Assembly: GCF_018991925.1 (NCBI RefSeq)
Contig: NW_024726235.1
Location: forward strand, 2,096,372-2,160,371
Length of the DNA: 64,000 bases
Origin: Homarus americanus
Taxonomy: Eukaryota > Arthropoda > Malacostraca > Decapoda > Nephropidae
Direction of reading: 5' to 3'
A program made the translations under genes and the position numbers. Positions 1 through 13,195 of the stretch are shown here, piece after piece; within the stretch, counting starts at the first letter, position 1; the number at the start of each line of letters is the position of its first letter. The notes beneath the pieces were generated by a model. It had not been told where the DNA came from, did not search any database, and saw only the letters and a list, made by a program, of their open reading frames with translations.

Positions 1-105
1 TCCCTCTCCCTCTCATCGCCTTCACCCTTCCACCTCATCCTCCCTCTCACCTCCTCCACACACTCACCTCCACCCTCTCCCTGCCCCCACCAGGCTTACC
101 TTATA

Positions 106-144
<39 letters not shown>

Positions 145-1232
145 AACCTAGAGGCACTCACCAGGGCTGGGCAATCCCCCAAGTTGCCATAACCTTAACC
201 TCACCCAGCATAGCACTCTCTTCCCGGCTAAGTACCCATCCTGAGTAGCTGGTGTCGCATTTTTCTCTGCTTTCCATGTGTGTGTGTTCTCATCATGTGT
301 CATGTGTGTGTGTGTGTGAAGTCATTTCTGCACCATCTGTCGCACATTATTCTCGCCGGATTGTGTTTGTTTGTGCCGTCTCAGTGGCTGTCGTTGTCGA
401 TGTGTGTTTTGTTTCTTTGTTTCGTTGTTGATCTTTTATTTCTTGTGATAAGTTTTTTTGCAACGGCCGTGTTATAGTTGGATCTTAGATGGTCTCACAC
501 ACACACACACACACATACAGATCTTGCTTAATTAATACCTACTAAAGTTCAATTACACCTGCTTCCATTCCTCTTCATCAGGGCTCTCTCTCTTTATCTC
601 TCTCTCTCTCTCTCTGCTATAATTATCTTCTTCATCTTTCCTGCTCCTCACTCTCCCCTCCTCCTTTCTTTCTCCCTTCTATTTCCACCCTTCTCCCCAC
701 ACAACACTCATCCCTTTCCCTTTCCTCCTTCCCTCCCTTTTTCCCTTCACTCTTATCTCCCCTTCCTTCCCTCTCTCCTTTCCCTCCCCTCTCTTCTTAC
801 TTTCACCCTTCTATTTCTTCCCTGCCTCCTTCTCATCTTCATTCCGTCTTTCCCTACCTCCCACCCTCCCTCCTTTCCCTCTCCCCCTTCCACCCTCCCT
901 CCCTACAAAACACCTTCTCTTTACCCCGGCTAAAAATAACTGAGTCACGATTAAGGTACAAATTTCCTGCAGAGAATCAGATATAAAGTTTATTTTGTTA
1001 ACCATTAAAACTTATCTAAACTACTGAACGCCAAGGATGGGAGGGAAGGAGAGAGAGAGAGAGAGAGAGAACTCCAGCATATGCTATTGAGACTAAATGA
1101 AACACCAATCCAAATCTCTTCCGCTTACCAGTCCTAATAAATAGCCTGTCAACATCACCCCCAACACCACCTTGATATATAACGACACAACACAGGTAGG
1201 TAATGGCTAAGACAGACTCATAAACGCCAACA
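1..1232. repeat. Low-complexity polypyrimidine region with microsatellites
   Basis: No gene is visible here. The stretch holds CA runs (about 109-142 and 496-514), short GT runs (about 284-318), a CT run (about 586-615), a long C/T-rich tract (about 620-900) and a GA run (about 1048-1070). Open frames are repeat translations only. Confidence 0.75.
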
Positions 1233-2504
<1,272 letters not shown>

Positions 2505-3232
2505 GTGTGGGAGTGACTCAAGGGGCGTAGGGGTGACTCAGGAGCGTGGGAGTGACTCAAGGGCGTGGGAGTGACTCAGGGGCGTGGGAGAAACTCAAGG
2601 GCGTGGGAGTGACTCAAGGGGCGTGGGAGGGCGTGGGAGAAACTCAGGGCGTGGGAGCTCAAGGGGCGTGGGGGAGATTCAAGGGGCGTGGGAGTGACTC
2701 AGGGGCGTGGGAGAGACTCAAGGGGCGTGGGAGTGACTCAGGGGCGTGGGAGAAACTCAAGGGGCGTGGAGGTGACTCAAGGGCGTGGGAGTGGCTCAAG
2801 GGCGTGGGAGAAACTCAAGGGGCGTGGGGTGACTCAAGGGCGTGGGAGTGACTCAAGGGGCGTGGGAGAAACTCAAGGGGCGTGGGAGTGACTCAAGGGC
2901 GTGGGAGTGACTCAGGGCGTGGGAGTGACTCCAGGGGCGTGGGAGTGACTCAAGGGGCGTGGGAGTGACTCAAGGGCGTGGGGAGTGACTCAAGGGCGTG
3001 GGAGTGACTCCAAGGGGCGTGGGAGAAAACTCAAGGGGCGTGGGAGAGATTCAAGGGCGTGGGAGTGACTCAAGGGGCGTGGGAGTGACTCAAGGGGCAT
3101 GGGAGAAACTCAAGGGGCGTGGGGCTCTCAAGCGTGGGGGGAGATTCAAGGGGCGTGGGAGTGACTCAAGGGGCGTGGGAGAGACTCAAGGGGCGTGGTA
3201 GTGACTCAAGGGAAGTGGGCGAGATTCAAGAG
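2505..3232 (+). repeat. Minisatellite, 18-20 bp unit with TGACTCA core
   Basis: About 35-40 tandem units of roughly 17-20 bp follow the pattern GGCGTGGGAGTGACTCAAGG. Variants read GAGAAACTCAAGG, GAGAGACTCAAGG or GAGATTCAAGG. Unit length wobbles by 1-2 bases, so open frames across the array shift and encode only Gly/Val/Thr-rich repeats. Most units contain TGACTCA, which equals the AP-1/bZIP consensus. Confidence 0.93.
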
Positions 3233-3371
3233 GTGTTCTGCTGCATTGAATTGGTGTTTAAAAAAGCCACTTAAAGTATCAAATGATTCTCTCGTATCTG
3301 ATGGAATTATTAAAGTTTAAATACGAGGTGGTGGGCCTTGTTACTGCCGGGGCTTGACCACATGATGACCC

Positions 3372-3373
<2 letters not shown>

Positions 3374-3425
<52 letters not shown>

Positions 3426-3496
3426 AATGATGACTTTACTCATTTATCCACCTACATAATAATAATAATAATAATCATAACAATAATAATAATAAT

Positions 3497-3545
<49 letters not shown>

Positions 3546-3600
3546 GTAATTATAAAAATAACAGTAATAATAATCATAACAATAATAATAATAATAAAAT
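3374..3600. repeat. GAT and AAT trinucleotide microsatellites
   Basis: A (GAT/ATG)n run occupies about 3374-3428 and interrupted (AAT)n runs occupy about 3457-3597. Poly-Ile and poly-Met frames here are artefacts. Confidence 0.9.
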
Positions 3601-4640
3601 CAAAACTTATTCTAATAATGGCAACTGCACACACTCTTACCTGTATAATATAGCACGAGGTAAGTCTTCCCACACACACACCTGGAGGCTGAAGATGAAC
3701 TCGTGTGAGCAGTGATCATTACTTTCACACTGAGGAAGATAAAATGAGTGGTGTAAATTAATATATAATTTACCACATGGGAAAATATCATCAACATTTA
3801 ATCACACTTCTATATTATTCACTCTATTCTAGGTACGTATATATATATATTATGTCTAGATGTGCATTATAATATTACCTAGATGGTTGTGTGTTGTATT
3901 ATTATTGTAGATTCTGTCCTCGTTAATCTTGTACTGTAGTTACCGAGAGAGGTAAGGGAACAGTCTGCCTTTCTGAATTCAATTGTCTGTCTGTCTGTTT
4001 GTCTCTGTCTGTTTCTTTTACTGGCTGTCTATTTAGTCGCCTGCCTGGTTGTTTTGTCTGTCTTTCTGTCTCAGTGTCCGTTTGTTTCTACCTATTTGTC
4101 TCCCCCTCTCTCACCCTTTCTTCTATTTCTCTCTCTTGCTGTCTTTCTCACCACTCCCTTCTCATTTACTCTTTCCCTCAATGCCTCACTCTGACACATC
4201 TCTCTCGCAGTACCTCCCCCCCCACCACCATCTGTTCCCGGCAGCAGGTGGTGGTGTTGGTAACCAGCTGGACGTTCTTACAGCCTATAACTCTATCTCA
4301 ATGACCTCTATCACCACGCCCGTAGGATATTGTTAGATAATCGGGGTCAACACCTACACCAGAGAATGGGTCCTATAGGGTCTTGAAGGATACTGCATAG
4401 GACAATAACACTATACGTATATGAAGGAAGGAGTCCTGCGGAGTGATTCAATGCCACAGTGAAGATCCTGCATGACATTATTAGCAGGTCAAAAGCAACT
4501 CCTCCCCCTCAGAAGACTCCTATAGGATCACCTGACTAGTAGAAGAAAGAGTGAAGGATACTGTTAGGAAGTAAATGTTTCCCACAAACTTACGGACAAT
4601 GTCAATATTTTGCTTAACCTTAAACCATAAGATTAACCAC
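3601..4640. other. No gene seen; TCTG/CT-rich segment
   Basis: Mixed sequence with a short TA run at 3838-3850 and a TGTC/CT-rich segment (about 3985-4215). No recognisable coding exon or RNA gene. Confidence 0.5.
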
Positions 4641-4800
4641 ACTAACGTTAACCTAACCTAACCTAACCTAACCACACTAACGTTAACCTAATCTAACCTA
4701 ACCACCCGAAATCTAGCCTAACCTAAGCTAACCTAATCTTGCCCTCCTAACGTTAACCTAAGTTAATCTAATCTATCACACTAACCTAACCTAACGAACA
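4641..4800 (-). repeat. Interstitial TTAGG-like (CCTAA) repeats
   Basis: Irregular CCTAA pentamers, degenerating to CTAAT or CTAAG, are interspersed with a recurring ACTAACGTTAACCTAA motif. TTAGG is the common arthropod telomere unit; here it is internal and degenerate. It reads as TTAGG on the minus strand. Confidence 0.8.
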
Positions 4801-5484
4801 AACAAAGAACTCTTCTCTCTCTCTTTCTCTTTCATTCTTTTCTTTTTCCACGAACGTCAGCGAAAGTTACCGATAATCTTGAGTTTTAAATGCCTCTTGA
4901 TGTCAGGGAAATGTGTATGTTTTTATTACAGTTATCAAACATGGTATAGCATCTTGTAACCCAGGAAGCGGTGATCATTCCTCAATAACTCTCCTCGTTT
5001 TATACTGATAACGATAAGACCTTCATACATACAGCCATAGTTAATAATAATAATAAAATGATAAATAAAAGTCATGTTAATTATCGCCAGGTACTAAATC
5101 ACGGTAAATTAACTTCAGATAGACAGTAACTCTCCGTAAAATTAACTTCAGAGAGACAGTAACTCTCCACTGATTCACCTGACAGTCGTGAGAGTACCGT
5201 TGTTTACCGTCCCTTTCTCTGACAGGTAATTGATCTGAGACGGTTCAGTGGACGGTGAATACACACACAAAGGCGACCCTCCAGCCTCAAGAGACAGTAC
5301 CCGTCTGTCTGTCTGTTACGCTAGATCCTCGATATAATTTTCTACTGTTGCTTCGCCTTCACGCTTAGTGCTGTAGTTAGGTGTAAATATTTAACCCAGT
5401 AAACTTTAAGTGAGACCATCGACCCAACGCAGGAAGAGAAACGCCCTATGAAATGTGTGATGATGTCAGGTGGGTCGCTTTCAC

Positions 5485-5615
5485 CTGTGTACTGATAAAC
5501 AGAACCCTTAGCCCTATGTAAACACAACCTAACCTAACCTAATCTGACCTGTGGGCTGATAAACAAAACCCTTAGCCCTATGCAAACACAAGGGAACCGA
5601 ACCTAACCTAACCTG
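5485..5615. repeat. 64-bp duplication ending in CCTAA runs
   Basis: A segment beginning CTGATAAAC and containing CCCTTAGCCCTATG occurs at 5492 and again at 5556, a 64-base period. Each copy is followed by short CCTAA runs, so TTAGG-type repeats are embedded in a larger duplicated unit. Confidence 0.75.
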
Positions 5616-5877
5616 GAGAGCTAGTGTTGTTATCATCTCAAAAGACTTAAATTGGTGTTTCATAAAGCATGGGTGTCTTCTTCTTCACGTAAAGGACACC
5701 CGTGACGTGTTGTAATATAGCGGCATCTTTCTAGGATTCCGTTTCAACTGAGCGGAAACTTGCTTCACCAGATCCACTTCACTTCGACTTTAGTCCCTCG
5801 CCCTCTCACCCAATTCTCTCTCTTTTTTTTTTATCTCACCTTTACCCAAATGTTGAAGGGGTCCAAGGTGTTCAGTT

Positions 5878-5936
<59 letters not shown>

Positions 5937-7453
5937 CGTAAAATCACGTTTGTCAATCATTAGTTTCCGGAACTTTCAAAAGACTTAAGGGAGAAGATCA
6001 TTATTGAGTTAGGATGGTCGTAACTGCTTCACCGATTACTTTAACAGACAAGTAAAGAATGAGAAGAATATAATTTCTTTTTGAGGTGAAACAGAATTCT
6101 CTTAAACATCCCACTTTGAACATTTCTCGTAAAAGGAGATAAACACAGCACTCACCTACCTGTCTCACATAAGGTAAATGGGCAATAATAACCAAAACGG
6201 CGTCAATATTACAACGAGACTCTACTATCGGTATAAAACTCAAGGAAAGAGGTAATATCGGAATTTGGGGGGTGGGGAGAGGGGGGGATTCTCGAACACA
6301 CTATCAATAGGTCACGTGGACACAGGAAGCTCTCAATAACCACCTCAGTAACAATCCACAGTCCCTCCTTCTCACTTACCATCACATCTCATATTACCTC
6401 ACCTTCCCTCCATGTATGTATTAAAAGAGCCAAGGTGACAACACATTACCCTAAGGCACCCCATTACTTACTTCAACCTCCCCCCCCCCTCTCCAAGGCT
6501 TCCATTAACAAACACAGCTACTTCTCAACACCTTTCTAAGCTTCTCTCTACTACTACCACCTGTCTTTGAACTAGCACTAACGCACAATATGAATTTCGT
6601 AAAACCTTCCTGTTCCACAATATCCTTCATTAGGTTACATAACGACCTCTGGGACAAACAATCCATTTGCTCCTTCAATTACCTTAACTACCTCTCCGCA
6701 AGTCTCTCTCCTATCCTCTGGTATTCGTTGTTGTTTTTTTTTACACACAAAGGTAAACACTACCCCACCAAGATCCTCTGTTTATGACGTTACTGGACAT
6801 CTCAGACTCATTCCATACATATACACCTGATCGTTTTGTTATCTCGCCTCATCACTTGTTTCACCTCTTCTCTTACCATTTGCATCCTCACCACTTGCCT
6901 CACCTCCTATCTCGCCCCTAGTCTTCAATTCCTGTCTCACTTCCACCGTCTGCACCTCTTGCCTCACCTCTTGTCTCATCTCTTACTTCAACTGCTGCCC
7001 TCACCACCTCTTCCATCTCCGTAAAATCTAATAAAAAAGTAATTTATCTCCCTCTCCTTCTATTCTCAAGTGTTTTATTTTATTTATTTTTTCTATCTAA
7101 TTAATCTTAAAACGACTTACCTATAAGAGGGAAGTTTAAAAGACGAATCAAAATTAATAAATAAGTACCATTAGATTCCCATTGGTCGCTGCCCCTAGTT
7201 TGTCTTTGTAAAAATAAATAAATAAAAGGATTTATTTAAGTAAGAACATGATGAGGTGATGTGTGTGTGTGTGTGGAGAGGTCAGGATAAAATAATACAT
7301 AAAAAGAAAATGAATTATTAGACATTGGTGTATAATCTCTCCATCTATCAGCTCTCTCTCTATTTTTTCCGGATTTCAGTATTGTGAGAAAATACAGATC
7401 ATATACACACAGGTAGACAACTTCCACACAGACACACACACACACACACACAT
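5616..7453. other. No gene seen; scattered microsatellites
   Basis: The stretch holds a CT run with an adjoining CA run (about 5882-5934), C-rich bits (6480-6490) and CT-rich sequence (6830-7010). Open frames are short and compositionally biased. No splice-flanked exon or RNA gene was recognised. Confidence 0.5.
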
Positions 7454-7665
7454 CTAGAGAAGATCTAAGTTTCACCGGTGAGAGAGAGGGAAGGGAGGGA
7501 AGTAGAGGAAGAAAGGGAGGGACGTAATGAAGGGAAGGGAGAAAGGGAGAGGCGATGTGAGAGAGGAAAGGGAGAAGGGATGTAAAGGAGGGAGAGAAGG
7601 GAGGGGGGAGGGACGTAGAGGAGGAAGCAGGAAGGGAGGGAGGGAGGGAGGGAGGACAGGAGACA
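7454..7665. repeat. Purine-rich GGGA/GGAG tract
   Basis: Dense G/A-rich sequence with GGGAGG motifs. The long minus-strand open frames here are Ser/Pro/Leu-rich low-complexity artefacts of the polypyrimidine complement. Confidence 0.8.
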
Positions 7666-7764
7666 GCAGGTAGTGGCAGGTGTAATAAAAGGCAGCAACA
7701 GGATATTGAATGGTCAACTGAAACGAACAAACCAAAACAATGTGTCTTGAGAGAGAGTGAGAAG

Positions 7765-7975
7765 GGGTGCGGTGGCCGAGTGGATACTGAGCTTGTCTAC
7801 AGTCCTAAGGTTCGCTGGTTTGATCCGGGACACTTACAAAGTACCCAGCCAGATATGAGTGATGACTGTCGGGTGTAGTGTCGGCCACGTTACCTTTTTG
7901 TGCACCAAACACTTATTATGCAGTGTACTGTGTCCACACTGCCCCTCACGGGTCGTCATGCCTACGGTACCTAAC
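7765..7975 (+). mobile_element. tRNA-derived SINE, copy 1
   Basis: The head carries a pol III A-box-like motif, TGGCCGAGTGG, at 7773-7783, as in Ser/Leu-type tRNAs. A B-box-like GGTTTGATCC follows at 7817-7826, one base short of GGTTCGANTCC. The head is followed by a non-tRNA body containing GTACCCAGCCAGATATGAGT. The cloverleaf cannot be completed, so this is a SINE rather than a tRNA gene. Both ends are approximate. Confidence 0.65.
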
Positions 7976-7999
7976 CTTTCCCTTTAATCCATCTTTCAG

Positions 8000-8138
8000 C
8001 TTACCGAGAAGAATACAAGTTCCTCCACCATAACCAAGTGAGGCCCCCCCCCCCCACCATGATCCTGGACGTGCCCTTCCTGAGTGCTAAGTCTTCGTTG
8101 AGGGATGGTATTGCCTCCTCCACACAGGTCACCCGTCT
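8000..8138 (+). CDS. Candidate internal coding exon, function unknown
   Basis: A pyrimidine-rich acceptor ending TTTCAG lies just before 8000. A consensus donor GTAAGT starts at 8139. Skipping the first two bases, one frame is open across all 139 bases and reads YREEYKFLHHNQVRPPPPTM for its first 20 codons, then MILDVPFLSAKSSLRDGIAS and onward. The 12-C tract keeps frame as four prolines. The exon would start with two bases completing a codon and end with two bases of the next. I do not recognise the protein. The nearest similarly oriented gene is far downstream, so the parent gene is unknown. A chance open frame between two SINEs remains possible. Confidence 0.4.
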
Positions 8139-8149
8139 GTAAGTAATTC

Positions 8150-8362
8150 TCCAGGTGTCTTTATTTATCATCACACCACTTATCAGCTTACTAGCCGTTC
8201 AGTCTAACCAGTGTCAGTACAGGAGGAAACCGGAGGCCGGGAAACCTGTGATGTTTGGTAGGATCACACTAGATAACACCCGCCTCACGTGTGTCCGGTC
8301 TCGAACCCTTGACAAACGAGTGAGAGATGCGCGCGTTACCACCGTACTACGAACACCCTAAA
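8150..8362 (-). mobile_element. tRNA-derived SINE, copy 2 (minus strand)
   Basis: On the minus strand a head starts near 8360 with an A-box-like TACGGTGGTAACGCG (about 8331-8348). A perfect B-box GGTTCGAGACC follows (8297-8307). The body continues with TTTCCTCCTGTACTGACACT toward 8205. The anticodon arm does not form a standard tRNA and the body extends beyond tRNA length, so SINE is the better call. The 3' end is approximate. Confidence 0.65.
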
Positions 8363-8374
8363 TTTTAATAAAGA

Positions 8375-8445
8375 TGCATCGGCCGGGAATCGAACCCGGG
8401 CCTCCCGCGTGGCAGGCGAGAATTCTACCACTGAACCACCGATGC
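8375..8445 (-). tRNA. tRNA-Gly (anticodon GCC)
   Basis: The complement of this 71-base segment folds as a complete tRNA. The acceptor stem pairs GCATCGG (5', from 8445) with CCGATGC (3', at 8376-8382), followed by discriminator A at 8375. The A box contains TGGTTCAGTGGTAGAA. The anticodon loop CTGCCAC gives anticodon GCC (complement of 8411-8413). The T arm contains the B box GGTTCGATTCC. This matches the highly conserved metazoan tRNA-Gly(GCC), which decodes GGC/GGU. No intron is present and CCA is not encoded, as expected. No T4 terminator follows closely; the first downstream T runs on the minus strand are three long. It may be a functional gene or a recent copy. Confidence 0.95.
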
Positions 8446-9815
<1,370 letters not shown>

Positions 9816-10984
9816 CTCATCAAATACACAACAGCAGCAGGTGGAAGACAATACATAATTACATAGAGACGTAAACAATTACTTAACACGGTAGACCGGC
9901 CTCAAAGACACCCTGAACCAACCTCACTATCTCCGCCTTACACTCTGGTTAGGTTACTATAGGCGAGTCTCGTGCGTGAAGGGGGACGAAAGTATGTTTC
10001 TATCACTGTAGTGTGGTGTGAGAGAGAGAGAGAGAGAGAGAGACACAGATGTTTTATTGTTTTATTCTCTTCTTCTTCTTCTTCTTCGTTCAGTCTTCAT
10101 TACTGTTCCTGTTATTTCATTATTATTCATTTATTTTATCATTACCATACTATAGATAATAACTACCACCCTTAACTATGCCCTCGTTTGGTCCAGGAAG
10201 AGGAATTACCTAGGGCTATTGAGTCGTTATTTAAATAAGTAAGAGGAAATTAAAAGGTAAATAAAAAAAAAGAGAGGAAATTTCGCTCCCTAGGGTGTGT
10301 TGTTAATTATTTTTCAGGTAAGTAATTAGCGATTAATCCACCTTTGGTAATTTACTAAAGTGGGTCTACAAGGACTCGCCGACCAAACGAGCAGTTGTCG
10401 GGGAGGTAGGTCAATTTATCACCCCCACCCCTGACCACCACCCCACTCCCCCTAATCTCCCCCTCTCTCTTATCTACCACCCTTACTAAATACCCCTGTC
10501 ACAACCATCCCTAATGATCACCTCCTCATAACCACCCCTAATAACCCCGCCTAATAACCCGATAAAACAGAATCTAAAACCCACCCCTCTGACCTCTGAC
10601 CCCCCTCTCTCCTCCTGAACACACCCTCTCAGTAAACCAATTTTCTCGGATCAAAAGACAAGTGTATTTGAAGAAGTCGTGTACCTCCTCCAGGCGATAT
10701 ATTAAGAGTGTATACATTGACCTCTGTGATCACTTACTTGACTCTTGATGTATTTTATCCCCACCAAAAAATGTGACGATCATTAAGAGGCAATTGGACT
10801 GAGGTATTTTCTCACCACGAAGGATTTTTTTTAACCAAGATGGAAAACAGCAGGACAGATAATGGTCTAACCTATCCGTCAGCGGCAGAATCAGACAAAC
10901 GTTGCTAAATCTCCAACATTTCAATGATCTGACATCAAGTACTTCTGTTCCTCCGGGTGTACACTATATTAACACGAGGTAATT
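9816..10984. other. No gene seen
   Basis: The stretch contains a GA run (10020-10043), a TTC run (about 10068-10090) and a C-rich segment with CCACCCCTAATAACC-like motifs (10420-10630). No exon or RNA gene could be supported. Confidence 0.5.
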
Positions 10985-11190
10985 CTAGGCACTCCAGGAA
11001 CATCTAGGCACCACAAGGCATCTGTTGACACCTCCAGGCACACTTATGCTCATTCAGGCACCTCTAGGCACCTCCAAGCACCTCTGGCATATTCAGGCAC
11101 CCCCCAAACACTTCCAGGCACCTTCAATAATCTAGGTGTACAATATATCAACACCAGGCACTTCTAGGCGTCCCCAGGCACCACATGCTT
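10985..11190 (+). repeat. Degenerate short tandem repeat, CAGGCACCTC-like
   Basis: A roughly 10-12 bp motif (CAGGCACCTC, CTAGGCACCT, CCAAGCACCT and similar) recurs about a dozen times with much divergence. A GTGTACACTATATTAACAC-like flank appears at both ends (about 10957 and 11134), suggesting a larger duplicated unit. Confidence 0.7.
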
Positions 11191-11359
11191 CAGACTCTAT
11201 CGCAGCAGGAAACTGACAACGACGCCGGGATGCTCCCACACCCACCACCCAGCCATTGGCAGCGTTACTCTGCTCGTAAACTAATTATGGGACGTAAAAG
11301 ACTCTTGACTGGATGTCTCGCCGCTGGAGGAAATTCATTTGTCAGGTAAAAGATTTCGG

Positions 11360-11645
11360 GCGAGGGGGAAAGTGGACAGGGCGGGGATGAAGGGAGAGAG
11401 GGAGAGAGAGATGGAGGAAAAGAGGGAGGGATAGAGGGAAGGAGGGAGGAAGGTGAAGATACGGTATGGGAAGAATTAATGGGGAAAGAGATGAGGGGAG
11501 AGGGAGAGGCTGGTAAAATTGGAGGAGGAAAAAGAGAAAAAGCACGAGGAGGAAAAGTATTAGAAGGGAGAATCGTGAGCAGGAAGAGGAGGAAGGGAAA
11601 GGGAAGAGTAAAGGGGTAAAGCAGGAGGAGGAGGAGGAGGAGGAG
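11360..11645. repeat. Purine-rich GGAG/GAGA tract
   Basis: G/A-rich low-complexity sequence ending in a (GGA)n run near 11625-11645. The complementary open frame is Leu/Pro/Ser-rich and not credible as a gene. Confidence 0.8.
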
Positions 11646-11672
11646 GCACTTACATTACAACATTAACTAATT

Positions 11673-11704
<32 letters not shown>

Positions 11705-11789
11705 CTTCTTCTTCTTCACATCCCACCAGCGTCAAGTATAGCAGTAACAAGACAACAGATTAAACGCATCCATTATGTGTTTAACTGAA

Positions 11790-11893
11790 GGCCACTACAG
11801 AACCCCGATGATGAATTAACAGGAAATAAAAAAGGGAAAAGGGAAACAACGGAGCACCTTAGCTTTCGTCTTTATTCAAGACATCTTCAGAGG
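11790..11893 (-). mobile_element. Dispersed repeat with hammerhead-like core (minus copy)
   Basis: On the minus strand CTCTGAAGAT leads into a five-base stem, GTCTT paired with AAGAC around a GAATA loop, and then GAAAGC. The tail includes TTTCCTGTTAATTCATCATC. The order CTGANGA, stem, GAAA is the hammerhead core order, but one base intervenes before the stem. A related sequence with a different stem lies at 41,690-41,760 on the plus strand. Such motifs are known in Penelope-like elements; assignment here is inference. Boundaries are approximate. Confidence 0.45.
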
Positions 11894-12115
11894 CAACTGG
11901 ATTACATGGACAGAGAGATGCTTAAATATACAGGGTGACCTTAAAAACATGAAGTCAGGTCATAATGATGTCATCCACTAATCCCCACACCAACACACAC
12001 GTAGAGGAGCTTAAGAGAAGGGGGGGTGACGTGACTAGTCAGGTCAGGTCAAAAATATGGGACCCATATTTTATCAAGATTTATCTTATCCACGTTTTCA
12101 TTGTGGATCTACATG

Positions 12116-12116
<1 letters not shown>

Positions 12117-12212
<96 letters not shown>

Positions 12213-12234
12213 TTTTTTTTTTTTTTTTTTTTTA
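12117..12234. repeat. TA microsatellite followed by poly-T
   Basis: About 95 bases of (TA)n end near 12210 and run into roughly 23 T residues. The Ile-Tyr open frame spanning it is an artefact. Confidence 0.95.
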
Positions 12235-13195
12235 AGGCGGCATGAGCAGAGGAACTGCAGCTACAAGAGAAATAACTTGTTGGGTTTCCCAGAAATCAGA
12301 TACTGTGGTTTAATAGAATTGTTGAGGAAATAAATCAGTAAAAGCGAAAGAAGGTTAATGAAATGGCGCGCGCGTGTGTAGAGGAGGTGTGTGTGTGTGT
12401 GGGGGGGGAGGTGTGTGGGGGGGTGTGTGGGAGGGGGAGAGAATGATAATTAATATACCCTTTCTACCTGCAAGGGTTTACTGGTAATAATATACTCTTA
12501 AAAGGGTTTGCCATTAGGGACACCAGAAAACTTTCCAAGCCCCCTTTTTATAGTTGTTTTTTACAATGTAAAGAGAGAGAGATTTTTTCATAATAAACTA
12601 GGAGAGGAAACTGCTATCTGTTGTCATAAGGTGGACCAATCAGATAGAGATAAACAAAACCTGTGGACCAATCAGGTGACAAAAACACCTTTCAAATAAT
12701 AGGTAATTCAAGATCTAGACTACAAACCATCAGGAGTTACATAATATATTGCAGTAGGACCAGAATAGCTGACGAGTCGTATAGAGAATCAATCATATTT
12801 CCAATTATCCATTAAAGGTAGTTACAAAAAAGTGGTCGAACTTGGAATTAATCCTCTTAAGGGGTCACTTCACGAGGTCAAAGGTGTCACGATACTTTTT
12901 TGAGGGCGGTTTATGTGTGTGTGTGTGTGTGTGTGTGTTAACAGGGTCCAAAAGTTACTACTCCCGAGTCAACTGCGGCACCGTTTACCTTCAACTTAAT
13001 TACGTCGTGTCAACACATTCGTATGGCTCACGACTGGCTGTATCTGGTTATGTATACAGTGATGATGGCAACGTGAGTTCACCTGCAGCGGGTTAATGGA
13101 TCCGAGCGACCCAGTTTACCAGACAATCACCTTTTTTTTCTCACCTGTGGCACGAGGTCGCTAAGTGTGTGTCCGCCAGATTACACAAAGTCGCT
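12235..13195. other. No gene seen
   Basis: Mixed-composition sequence with a G/T-rich patch (12362-12440) and a short GT run (12914-12938). A CACCTTTCAAATAATAG-type open frame near 12,690 shows no recognisable protein. Confidence 0.5.

Noticed and set aside
2546..2891. Gly/Val/Gln repeat protein frames
   Set aside because: They are products of the 18-20 bp minisatellite and change frame between units.
4641..4800. True chromosome end (telomere)
   Set aside because: CCTAA repeats are short, degenerate and flanked by ordinary sequence on both sides.
7765..7840. Functional tRNA-Ser or tRNA-Leu gene
   Set aside because: A and B boxes are present but stems do not pair and the body continues as a SINE.
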